This document shows, one piece after another, positions 1 through 6,350 of a stretch of DNA of 7,830 bases; position 1 is the stretch's first letter, and the number at the start of each line of letters is the position of its first letter. The DNA comes from Acidobacteriota bacterium. Its GTDB lineage: Bacteria > Acidobacteriota > Terriglobia > UBA7540. A program made the translations under genes and the position numbers. Below the pieces are notes generated by a model. The model searched no databases, was not told the DNA's origin, and worked only from the letters and a program-made list of their open reading frames with translations. The DNA lies in the NCBI GenBank assembly GCA_021827245.1, contig JAKAWN010000329.1:1-7830 (forward strand). Reading direction: 5' to 3'.

Positions 1-197
1 ATCGCCCAACCCTGCAGCGACGCGTCATTCAGGTGGAAGAAGGCCTCGTAGAACGGCTTGGCTCCGCCGATCACTACCCAGTCGTATCCGAAAAGCAAGC
101 CCCCCAGCCCCGCCACGAGCGAGATGATCCAGACATAGGCGGTGCTATATTCCCGCCCAACATCAGCGGCATTTGTCTTAGGAGGAGTGAGGCTCAT
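1..197 (-). CDS. SP-family MFS sugar transporter, N-terminal part (cut by window edge)
   Basis: The frame starts at an ATG at 197 and runs off the left edge, giving 65 residues. Residues 20-46 (YVWIISLVAGLGGLLFGYDW and on) form the first membrane helix and carry the GLLFGYD signature of the sugar porter (SP) family of the major facilitator superfamily, the family of XylE and GalP. The following VIGGAKPFYEAFF replaces the usual VISGA form. A GGAGAGG ribosome site lies at 206-212, 8 nt before the ATG, which supports this start. The role would be proton-coupled or facilitated sugar uptake at the inner membrane; the substrate cannot be told from this fragment. It lies 73 bp downstream of the ACS-type transporter on the same strand, so co-transcription is plausible. 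Family assignment is firm, substrate unknown. Confidence 0.86.
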   Translation of the reverse strand, partial: MSLTPPKTNAADVGREYSTAYVWIISLVAGLGGLLFGYDWVVIGGAKPFYEAFFHLNDASLQGWA

Positions 198-270
198 GTG
201 AGGTTCCTCTCCGGCAGTCACGTAGCAAAGATAAGCGTAGTCGCCGGCATATTCAAGAGTTGGTGGAGAG

Positions 271-1557
271 TTAAGAGCCAGGCCCAAGCTTATGATCAGG
301 ATCTACCATCAGCCAGATGATACCCCCAAGAAGGCATAAGCTGGCGGCAACCAGGAAGGATGCCGTCCACCCTGCATGAACCGCAATCACAGGAGTGAGT
401 ACCGCTGTGACCGCACTGCCGGCTTGCGCACCCATATTCATCATGCCCGAGAGTGAGCCAGATGAACTGCCGCCTAGATCCGCCGAAACCGACCAGTATG
501 AACTCTGAGAAATATAAAGCGCTCCCGCGCCTCCTGCCAGAATGACACTAGCTGCGCCAGCGCCGTGTGCCACCGACCCCAGGGCCACTAAAACTCCTGC
601 CCCGGTCAGCCCAAGTGTGCCAACCCCGCACCGCCCCCATCGGCGTCCCAACCGTCGGCTCACCGCATCGCTCAAGACCCCTCCCAGCGCCGAGCCAATT
701 GACATCGCCACAAATGGCAGCATGGTGTAATAAGAGCCGGTCTTGATGTTGACGCCTCGCACGGTTGTCAGGTAAATGAAGAACCATGCGAAGAAAATGT
801 AAGATGTGTACCCGTAACAGAAATAGCTCAACGTCAACCCCCAAACATCTATGCTGGTAAATAGCACAGACCACCGCAGAGGAGGCTCATCCGGGGCATT
901 TCTCGTATTAATGCCTGTGGCAATGAAATCGACTTCAGCTTTGTTCACCCACGGATGCTGCTCAGGAAGGTTCCGGGCAAGCAGCAGCCAGGTGATCCCG
1001 CCTACGATTCCGAGCAGAGCACAAAGATGGAAAGAAGAGCGCCATCCATATCGAAGCATGACGGTGGCGATAATCGGCGGAGTGAACGCTGCTCCAGCTC
1101 CCACCCCGGCGAATATAATGCCGTTTGCAACTCCGCGTTCCGCTCTGGGTATCCATTTGGCAAGCCAGCGGTTCGAGCTGGGATACATTACGGACTCCCC
1201 GACGCCCAGCAGAAATCTTACCGACCAAAATACGAGTAACGCGCCTGCAATCCCTTCCGGGACCGAGGCCGTCAGGCTGGTGAAGACGGCCCACCAGACC
1301 GCGCCGAGAGTAAGAACCTTGCGAGGCCCAAAACGGTCTGCCAACCATCCTCCCGGGATCTGGAAGAGCATGTAACCCACAGTAAAAGCACTGAAGATCC
1401 AGCCCAGTTCTGGATTTGTTAAATGGAACTCCTCTGAGATGATATGGCCCGCTATGGAGATGTTCACCCGGTCCAGATAACTGATAGCTCCGATGACAGC
1501 GATCCAAAACACCAGGACCCAACGGAAATGGGTCGGTTGCGCACCCTCATGATTCAT
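271..1557 (-). CDS. MFS transporter, ACS family (hexuronate/glucarate/aldonate type)
   Basis: This 428-residue protein has about 12 hydrophobic segments, the usual MFS length. Family marks are DRVNIS at the end of helix 1 (29-34), the loop 2-3 motif GGWLADRFGPRK (69-80), RFLLGVGES (114-122) and the PRAERGVANG stretch (138-146). These match the anion:cation symporter group that includes ExuT, GudP and DgoT, which import hexuronates, glucarate and galactonate with protons. A central hydrophilic loop lies near residues 195-225. The ATG is preceded by GAGGTG at 1563-1568, 5 nt away, which fixes the start. It lies downstream of the IclR gene on the same strand, though 489 bp away, and upstream of the SP transporter. 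Together with the dehydratase-like genes to the right, this points to sugar-acid uptake; the exact substrate is inference. Long open frames antisense or out of frame inside it are shadows. Confidence 0.93.
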   Translation of the reverse strand: MNHEGAQPTHFRWVLVFWIAVIGAISYLDRVNISIAGHIISEEFHLTNPELGWIFSAFTVGYMLFQIPGGWLADRFGPRKVLTLGAVWWAVFTSLTASVPEGIAGALLVFWSVRFLLGVGESVMYPSSNRWLAKWIPRAERGVANGIIFAGVGAGAAFTPPIIATVMLRYGWRSSFHLCALLGIVGGITWLLLARNLPEQHPWVNKAEVDFIATGINTRNAPDEPPLRWSVLFTSIDVWGLTLSYFCYGYTSYIFFAWFFIYLTTVRGVNIKTGSYYTMLPFVAMSIGSALGGVLSDAVSRRLGRRWGRCGVGTLGLTGAGVLVALGSVAHGAGAASVILAGGAGALYISQSSYWSVSADLGGSSSGSLSGMMNMGAQAGSAVTAVLTPVIAVHAGWTASFLVAASLCLLGGIIWLMVDPDHKLGPGS

Positions 1558-2046
1558 GCGCTCACCTCAACTGTAGGTCTTCCTTGCCAAAGCGAGAAAA
1601 GCAATGCCACTGCGGTTCTGCAGGGAGCCAGATCGCTATTCTTGACGAAGCAACAAGACTCTGATGGTTGCGGCTGCAAATCGCCCGTGCCTGAGGCTGT
1701 GTCGGTGAAGCGATTGCCAAAATTGGGCGATGCTGAAATACAAGTAGCGGGAGTGGTGTTTGACATCATCGCGGCTGCCACCGCAAGAGGATTCCAGGTC
1801 CCATTCGCCGAATCAGATCTCTGCATCGCCGCTGGCTAGAGCCCTGGTCTGCACGAACTACAGGGCAAGAACCCTGATGCGGCGGCGTAGCGAGGGCCCG
1901 AGTTCAGCCCACGGCCGCACATTGCGACAACAACACGGACCTGTACCCGGCCTGTTCAAGCTGAACCGATTACGTCTTGGCTTAGGCGAATTCCGTTTCT
2001 ACCTGATATCTCAAAGCCAGATGAGGACGGTCAGCGAGCTATACCG
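1558..2046. other. 489-bp gap without a supported gene
   Basis: Open frames exist here on both strands (minus 1554-1826, 90 codons; plus 1444-1839, which runs into the transporter). Neither has a ribosome site or a recognisable family. The minus frame ends in an ATGA overlap with the transporter start, which could look like translational coupling, but no ribosome site precedes its ATG. Short complementary segments occur at 1841-1846 (GCCCTG), 1861-1866 (CAGGGC) and 1872-1876 (CCCTG), where the middle one can pair with either neighbour. None is followed by a T run, so this is not a clear terminator for the regulator gene. No convincing promoter for the transporter was found. The gap may be decayed coding sequence. 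Confidence 0.5.
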
Positions 2047-2859
2047 TCAGAATCGAGTAGTTTCCGTGACAGGCTTCGGGTCCGCCGGAAATTGCCCAAG
2101 CTGCAAAGAGATTTTCCGCGCAGTTTCGACCACCAACTCAAGTATTTTTTTCTGACGGCCAACTGAGTTGCGTACGGCAGGAAAAGTTACGCTGACTGCT
2201 GCTCGCAGTTGGTTGTTGTGATCCCAAATGGGAGCGGCCAGGCAATGCACGCCTTTTTCATATTCGCCGTTATCCAGTGCATAGCCAAGGCTTCGAACCT
2301 GCTTCAAATCGGCCAGCAGGGACTGCTTATTCCGGTGGGTATTTGCAGTGTAACGAACTAACTTCATATGGGCAAAGGCGTCGCGCCTGAAGTCATCTCC
2401 CTTGAAGGCAAGGAAGATCTTTCCCAGGGCAGTACAATACAGGGGTACTCGGAAGCCGACTCTCGACTGGACAGAGAGCGTCTTGGGGCTTTCCAGCTTT
2501 TCAACATACACTGCGGCCTCACCGTCGCAAATGGCGAGGTGTACCGCCTCGCCTGTCCGCTTGTTCAAGGTTCGTAGAAAGGGCAGCGCCACTTGCCTTA
2601 ATTCGAGCCCCTTCAAATAGCACGCGCCCAATTTCACGCACTTGACGCCGAGAGCTACGTGCCCAACCGCCTGGGTTCTCTGGAGGTATCCACGCCGGAC
2701 CAGTGTGTCCATAAGGCGGAAAACTGTAGTGGGATGCAGGCCTACCTTATTGCCGATTGCAGTGACGCCGAGCGAACCTCCGTCGTCAGCAATACAATCG
2801 AGGATCTGCAGGGCACGATCGACCGATTCTACTGTGTATTCAGCCCTTCGCTTCCGCAT
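2047..2859 (-). CDS. IclR-family transcriptional regulator
   Basis: The 270-residue protein has the two-domain IclR layout. An N-terminal winged helix-turn-helix spans about residues 8-72 (ESVDRALQILDCI, then SLGVTAIGNKVGLHPTTVFRLMDTLVRRGYL with the recognition helix near 42-53). A C-terminal effector domain spans about 85-255, including VPLYCTALGKIFLAF (138-152) and the family's most conserved block YALDNGEYEKGVHCLAAPIW (193-212). Length is normal and the frame is intact. The ATG at 2859 is preceded by AGGAAAG in the leader. Members such as KdgR and IclR sense small carboxylic acids or sugar acids and usually repress neighbouring catabolic genes and themselves. It sits between the transporters and the divergent enzyme genes, so it is the obvious candidate local regulator. 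The ligand is not known. The C-terminal tail after 255 is poorly conserved. Confidence 0.95.
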   Translation of the reverse strand: MRKRRAEYTVESVDRALQILDCIADDGGSLGVTAIGNKVGLHPTTVFRLMDTLVRRGYLQRTQAVGHVALGVKCVKLGACYLKGLELRQVALPFLRTLNKRTGEAVHLAICDGEAAVYVEKLESPKTLSVQSRVGFRVPLYCTALGKIFLAFKGDDFRRDAFAHMKLVRYTANTHRNKQSLLADLKQVRSLGYALDNGEYEKGVHCLAAPIWDHNNQLRAAVSVTFPAVRNSVGRQKKILELVVETARKISLQLGQFPADPKPVTETTRF

Positions 2860-2873
2860 ACTGTTTCTTTCCT

Positions 2874-2901
2874 GCCAGTTTGATAAGGAACCTGAACTGG
2901 C
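2874..2901. promoter_or_regulatory. Stem-loop just before the IclR ribosome site
   Basis: A 7-bp perfect inverted repeat (GCCAGTT / AACTGGC) with a 14-nt loop lies in the leader, directly upstream of the AGGAAAG ribosome site of the regulator. It could affect translation or be a further protein site; chance is possible. Confidence 0.3.
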
Positions 2902-2936
2902 TTGTAACCTTCCTTTTGGTGTGGCCCCTTAATAGC

Positions 2937-2951
2937 GCGGCAACCTGCCGC
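2937..2951. promoter_or_regulatory. Perfect GC-rich dyad at the predicted IclR transcript start
   Basis: Arms GCGGCA and TGCCGC pair perfectly around a 3-nt loop. The dyad spans the predicted start site near 2949, so it could be an operator in the DNA or a 5'-terminal stem-loop in the mRNA. Confidence 0.35.
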
Positions 2952-2955
2952 ACGC

Positions 2956-2985
2956 ATTATACAACAACGTTTTGTCCGAAACGAA
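2956..2985 (-). promoter_or_regulatory. Predicted promoter of the IclR-family gene
   Basis: Read on the minus strand, a perfect TATAAT lies at 2961-2956. The -35 region about 17-18 bp upstream (TTCGTT or TCGTTT) is a poor match to TTGACA, as expected for a regulated or activator-dependent promoter. Transcription would begin near 2949, giving a leader of roughly 90 nt before the ATG at 2859. The spacer between the two elements contains the palindrome at 2968-2983. Confidence 0.5.
2968..2983. promoter_or_regulatory. Candidate operator between -35 and -10 of the IclR promoter
   Basis: A 16-bp dyad has perfect 5-bp arms CGTTT and AAACG around a 6-bp centre. It occupies the spacer of the predicted promoter, so a bound protein would block RNA polymerase. 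IclR-family proteins commonly autorepress from such sites, so autoregulation is the simplest reading. No second copy was found before the other genes, and no binding data exist. Confidence 0.35.
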
Positions 2986-3318
2986 ATGCCATCTCGCCAT
3001 TACCAAAGGACTGAGTGTCCAGCTCAGTAAGACCGTCATCTATCTGCCTGGCCCGTTGGAGGATGTCGACAATCTTGTCAGACTGGGTGAAATGCACACG
3101 TAAACCCAAGCTGCCTTCAAGGGGACGACGTGGAGTTGATTTCCGGAGGCAGGTGGCAGGGGTTTTGGCCAACTTGGTCTGGAACCTGTGAAATAGCCCC
3201 TGCTGGGCCCAGCCCCTATGGCCAATTAGTCTGGCGGCAAAGAACACCCGGAACCGGGCATCCTGTTCTGTTAAGAACAACGGTTTGGCGATCTGGGAGC
3301 GAGGCGAGATGGCAGTTC
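2983..3318. repeat. Imperfect inverted repeat of about 336 bp span; candidate MITE or insertion-element remnant
   Basis: The segment 2983-2998 is the reverse complement of 3303-3318 at 15 of 16 positions, including a perfect 12-bp core (TGCCATCTCGCC on the plus strand). Read outward from the core, similarity continues weakly for about 22 bp more, to near 2961 and 3340. With gaps, it also continues inward (ACGGT and CGGGC blocks near 3020-3060 and 3245-3290). No transposase frame or clear target duplication is visible. In one matching frame the two arms encode ARWHFVSDKTLL and ARWQFINRRTVL, so they may derive from copies of one coding or mobile sequence. The left arm overlaps the regulator promoter region. 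Confidence 0.45.
3202..3279. repeat. Cluster of three perfect palindromes
   Basis: Within 78 bp lie GCTGGGCCCAGC at 3202-3213, a 12-bp palindrome with CCCGG and CCGGG arms at 3247-3258, and a 16-bp dyad with TGTTCT and AGAACA arms around GTTA at 3264-3279. The stretch has no supported gene. The sites could be operators for the divergent genes, or internal structure of the inverted-repeat element that contains them. Confidence 0.35.
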
Positions 3319-3779
3319 ATTAATCGAAGGACCGTCTTGTCACCTTTACAAGGCCTTGCCACAGGTGGATACCGAAAATTCGCCGACTGACGGCCTGCGG
3401 GAAGAGGCTTGGCTTCTCCTATCTAGATCTCTCCAGCATTGGCACTCTGGGCGGTTGCGCGAAAGCATTAGGATTGTCGAACGTGGCGTTGACTCTTTGG
3501 TTGATTTCAGACAACGGTGATGTCCCATGAGCACCCACTGACTCACCAGCGAAGCCTCCTTTGTCTCGCTTAGCGGTTGCGCGAGCGGATTTTTGCGCCG
3601 AGTCCGGTCATCGGCGCCGGCGGCGGACGGATCATTGAGATTGGAGGGAATTTGATCCTCCGAATGCGCTCTCGAAAAGCTTATGTGTTACTCTTGTGGC
3701 CACCGGACCGGCGCTGTTCGTGACGAACGGCAGCCACTCCGGAAGGAAATATCCAACCCAGGAGGAGGAGCTTTGTCTT
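3319..3779. other. Non-coding stretch upstream of the first dehydratase-like gene
   Basis: No frame here has both a ribosome site and a recognisable product. Visible structure includes a 12-bp direct repeat (GCGGTTGCGCGA) at 3451-3462 and 3573-3584, and a GGAGG/CCTCC inverted repeat at 3643-3661 with a 9-nt loop. A TTGACT at 3489-3494 lacks a good -10 partner. The promoter of the downstream gene must lie here or further upstream but could not be placed. The frame of the downstream gene stays open back to 3696, but the region between lacks leader-peptide character. Confidence 0.5.
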
Positions 3780-4904
3780 ATGGGTTCATCTATCTCACGC
3801 AGAAGGTTGATGCAGGCAATCGGTGCGGCAGCTCTCGCCCCTTCAGGGATTACTGCTGGAATGTTGCCGAAAATTGGGAATACCACCCCGCCCCCCGTGG
3901 GGTGGTGTGCTGAGGGTACGGACACTCCAAAGCTCAGCTTGGACATCGCTCCGCACGCCGACGCAGCCGCCATGCGGCGGCTGAGGCAGATTGGGATCAA
4001 CCATGTCAACACATCTGGGCCGCGGATTCCCTGGACTGAGAGCCAGATCAAGTCCATCAGGGATTCGCTCAAGTCGGGAGGCCTCACGCTCGGCAACATG
4101 ATGATCGGGGGCTTCCCCAAAACCATCTACGGAAGGCCGGGCCGGGATAAGGAGATCGAAAACGTCCAGAAATCCATCCGTGCTGCCGGTCGAGCCGGTT
4201 TGCCTGTCATCGAGTACAACTTTTACGCGCATCGCTTAGTCGAGGGATATTACGAGAAAGCCGGGAGAGGCGGTGCGGGGTTGACCGCGTTTGATTATGA
4301 GCGGGTGAAGAACCTGCCTCCGCTTCCGTCGGAAGGCGTCCACACAGACGCGCAAATGTGGAAAAACATTACTTATTTCCTGAAGGCGGTCATACCGGTG
4401 GCTGAGGAATCCAATGTGCGGCTTGCGCTCCATCCGAACGACCCGCCGGCGCCGCTGAGCCGGGGATCACAGCAGATCATGGGAACCCTCGAAGGATGGA
4501 AGCACCTGATCGAGATCGTCCCCAGCAAGTCAAACGGGATCACCTTTGATTGTGGAGTGACACGGGAAATGGGGCACGATCCGGTCGAGGTCTGCCGCTA
4601 TTTTGGAACGAGAGATCGCATCAACCACGTACACTATCGGAATGTTCGCGTCCAGGTGCCGCACAAGGAATACTCCGAGGTGTTTTTGGACAATGGACAG
4701 AACAATATGTTCGCCATCATGAAGGAGTTGGTCCGGCAAAAATATCCCCGCTTGATCTTCCCGGAGCATCCCCGTGCGCTGGATGTCGATCGCGACTTGA
4801 CGACTCGGCCGACGTATTACCCGGGCGGAGGAGGGTACGTTGGCTATGTGTTCAACGTGGGTTACGCGAGGGCGATGCTACAGGCTGCCCTGATATCGTC
4901 CTGA
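3780..4904 (+). CDS. Tat-exported UxuA-like (mannonate dehydratase family) protein
   Basis: The chosen ATG at 3780 follows GGAGGAGGAG (3761-3770) by 9 nt and starts directly with a Tat leader, SRRRLMQAIGAAALA (6-20); an upstream ATG at 3696 has neither. The 374-residue protein then shows UxuA-like TIM-barrel features: GRPGRDKEIENVQKSIRAAG (118-137), MWKNITYFLKAVIPVAEE (193-210), HPNDPP (218-223), NGITFDCG (252-259) and HVHYRN (283-288). Classical UxuA dehydrates D-mannonate to 2-keto-3-deoxygluconate in the cytoplasm using Mn or Fe bound by His, Cys, His and Asp. Here the FCTG cysteine position is Asp257 (Cys258 is next to it), and the RPDHG motif reads FPEHPR (327-332). The metal site may be kept in altered form, or the reaction may differ (epimerase or isomerase chemistry is an alternative). 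Its paralogue follows 184 bp downstream. Family assignment good, reaction uncertain. Confidence 0.85.
   Translation: MGSSISRRRLMQAIGAAALAPSGITAGMLPKIGNTTPPPVGWCAEGTDTPKLSLDIAPHADAAAMRRLRQIGINHVNTSGPRIPWTESQIKSIRDSLKSGGLTLGNMMIGGFPKTIYGRPGRDKEIENVQKSIRAAGRAGLPVIEYNFYAHRLVEGYYEKAGRGGAGLTAFDYERVKNLPPLPSEGVHTDAQMWKNITYFLKAVIPVAEESNVRLALHPNDPPAPLSRGSQQIMGTLEGWKHLIEIVPSKSNGITFDCGVTREMGHDPVEVCRYFGTRDRINHVHYRNVRVQVPHKEYSEVFLDNGQNNMFAIMKELVRQKYPRLIFPEHPRALDVDRDLTTRPTYYPGGGGYVGYVFNVGYARAMLQAALISS
3880..3908 (+). other. Strong stem-loop inside the coding region after the Tat leader
   Basis: ACCACCCC at 3882-3889 pairs perfectly with GGGGTGGT at 3899-3906. The stem can extend on both sides through G-U, C-G and A-U pairs, leaving a loop of five C. 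It encodes the linker after the signal peptide (about residues 34-43, TTPPPVGWC). Whether it acts in the mRNA or is a by-product of proline codons is unknown. Confidence 0.5.
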
Positions 4905-5088
4905 GAGCACGCAAACTTGCCTGCCATCGCCTTGGGACGATATCAACGAAAAATGATGCGACATACCGGGAGATGTGCGAGCGGTGTGCCCAACGGCGCG
5001 CAGCTTCATTTGGTTTGTTGCAGTCCAGACTTAGCTGATATATTTGGAGCGCAGTTCACAGGAGATATTTAATAGGAGGAATATTTAT
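4905..5088 (+). other. Intergenic spacer between the two UxuA-like genes
   Basis: The 184-bp spacer has no credible gene. A weak promoter-like pair, TTGCAG (5018-5023) and TATATT (5039-5044) with a short 15-bp spacer, precedes the second gene. No hairpin with a T run is seen after the first gene, so read-through transcription of both is plausible. Confidence 0.3.
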
Positions 5089-6246
5089 ATGTTCAAACCC
5101 AATCGTCGAGAGTGTATCCAGGGAATGTTGGCAACAATTGCCGCAGCCGCTGCCCCTTTGGTCTCGAGCTGCACATCAAGTGCGCCGCCGAGCAAGGCAA
5201 GTTCGGAGAAGGGTTCGTTAGGTTCTCCGGCGAGCAAGGCAAGTTCGGGGGACAATGCGTTCAAAATATGCCTGATCTGGGGAGACACAGATCCACAGCT
5301 AGTCAAACTATCTGAGCAAATCGGTGTTACTCACGCAATTGCCGGGACGGCAGGCCCCCTTAGCCGTGTTCCTCGCTCCCAGTACGTTGACACGGTTGCG
5401 AAGATCAAGGCTGACTATGAAAAAGCTGGCCTGACCATCGCCGGTATCGAGAGCCATCCCGTGCCTGCAAACAAGATCAAACTGGGGGTGCCGGGACGCG
5501 ACGAAGAGATAGAAAACTATATCGCCGCCGTCAGAGCATTGGGCAAGGTGGGCATTCCCATGGTCTGCTACGACTTTATGGCAGGCATTGACTGGTACCG
5601 CACCAATATGGACTACCCGTGCCGTGGCGGGTGCCATTCGGTGTCCTTCAACATCAACGATGTTCCAAAGGGACTCACGAAGTGGGGACGAATCAGCGAA
5701 GAAAAGATGTGGGACAACATTACGTATTTTCTGAAAGCCGTGATTCCCGAAGCTGAGAAAGCCAACGTGAAGATGGCTTTGCACCCTGATGATCCACCTG
5801 TGCCCGTCCTCCGCGGGATACATCGGATCATCATCAGTCCGGCAGCCTACCGCCGTGTGATGAGCATCGTGCCGAGCCCGGTGAATGGAGTGACGTTTGA
5901 AATCGCCATCTACTATTTAATGGGCGCAAATCTCGAGGCGGTGGCGCAGGAGTTTGGCCGCGCAAAGAAGATCTTTTATATCCATTCGCGGAACCTCAGA
6001 GGTACGCGCGACAATTTCGTTGAGACTTTTCAGGATAACGGCGTCATCGATTTTGGAAAGGTGTATCAGGCGCTCTATGACAGTGGTGTGCGCGTGCCCC
6101 TTCGTCCCGATCACGATCCCATTGTTACTGGGGATGACTATTTCGGGAAGAATCGCATTCATCCCGGATATGGGGTCATTGGCAAGGTCTTTGGTGCTGC
6201 CTACATCAAGGGAATCTTGGCCAGCCGCCACATCCCCTATGTATAG
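5089..6246 (+). CDS. Lipoprotein-type Tat-exported UxuA-like (mannonate dehydratase family) protein
   Basis: The ATG at 5089 follows AGGAGGA (5074-5080) by 8 nt; the frame opens earlier at 5044 but without leader character. Residues 4-28 (PNRRECIQGMLATIAAAAAPLVSSC) combine a twin-arginine pair with a lipobox ending at Cys28, predicting a membrane-anchored exported lipoprotein. A Ser/Ala/Lys linker (29-55) carries an internal repeat. The barrel shows GVPGRDEEIENYIAAVRALG (133-152), MWDNITYFLKAVIPEAEK (207-224), HPDDPP (232-237), NGVTFEIA (266-273), IHSRN (298-302), ETFQDNGVIDF (312-322) and RPDHD (339-343). It keeps HPDDPP and RPDH of UxuA better than its upstream paralogue, but the metal-ligand Cys of FCTG is Glu271. 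A plausible role is dehydration of a sugar acid on the outer face of the membrane; substrate not determined. Its 385 residues include about 55 of leader and linker. Confidence 0.86.
   Translation: MFKPNRRECIQGMLATIAAAAAPLVSSCTSSAPPSKASSEKGSLGSPASKASSGDNAFKICLIWGDTDPQLVKLSEQIGVTHAIAGTAGPLSRVPRSQYVDTVAKIKADYEKAGLTIAGIESHPVPANKIKLGVPGRDEEIENYIAAVRALGKVGIPMVCYDFMAGIDWYRTNMDYPCRGGCHSVSFNINDVPKGLTKWGRISEEKMWDNITYFLKAVIPEAEKANVKMALHPDDPPVPVLRGIHRIIISPAAYRRVMSIVPSPVNGVTFEIAIYYLMGANLEAVAQEFGRAKKIFYIHSRNLRGTRDNFVETFQDNGVIDFGKVYQALYDSGVRVPLRPDHDPIVTGDDYFGKNRIHPGYGVIGKVFGAAYIKGILASRHIPYV
5189..5248 (+). repeat. Direct repeat in the lipoprotein linker
   Basis: An identical 18-bp unit occurs at 5189-5206 and 5231-5248, a period of 42 bp (14 codons), encoding SKASS twice. 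It looks like a recent in-frame duplication lengthening the tether between lipid anchor and catalytic domain. Confidence 0.8.
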
Positions 6247-6321
6247 CTAGCTTTTGCCGTCTCCGACCCAGTTGTACATATAGCGAACGAGTCACGCGCC
6301 GGAATCACAAAATTGCGTGTC

Positions 6322-6350
6322 TTGTGCGCCGCCGCGCGATGTATTATACT
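6322..6350 (+). promoter_or_regulatory. Predicted promoter of the RraA-like gene
   Basis: TTGTGC (6322-6327) and TATACT (6345-6350) are separated by 17 bp. Transcription would begin near 6357, leaving a leader of about 23 nt that holds the GGAGGAG ribosome site. This suggests the gene has its own promoter and is not only read from the upstream dehydratase-like genes. Confidence 0.55.

Noticed and set aside
962..1522. A 186-codon minus-strand frame inside the ACS transporter
   Set aside because: Out-of-frame shadow of the transporter, with no membrane pattern or motif of its own.
1554..1826. A 90-codon minus-strand frame with ATGA overlap to the transporter
   Set aside because: No ribosome site before its ATG and no recognisable family; kept only as an observation.
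1841..1876. Terminator after the regulator gene
   Set aside because: The short GCCCTG/CAGGGC/CCCTG stems lack a following T run in either direction.
2957..3280. A 107-codon minus-strand frame upstream of the regulator
   Set aside because: It needs a TTG start, lacks a ribosome site, crosses both arms of the inverted repeat and reaches the predicted promoter; treated as non-coding or remnant.
3696..3779. Longer N-terminus for the first UxuA-like protein
   Set aside because: It would bury the Tat leader 28 residues in; the ATG at 3780 has an ideal ribosome site and places the twin arginines near the start.
4550..5038. A 162-codon plus-strand frame overlapping the first UxuA-like gene
   Set aside because: Mostly an out-of-frame shadow of the 3' end of that gene, with no independent support.
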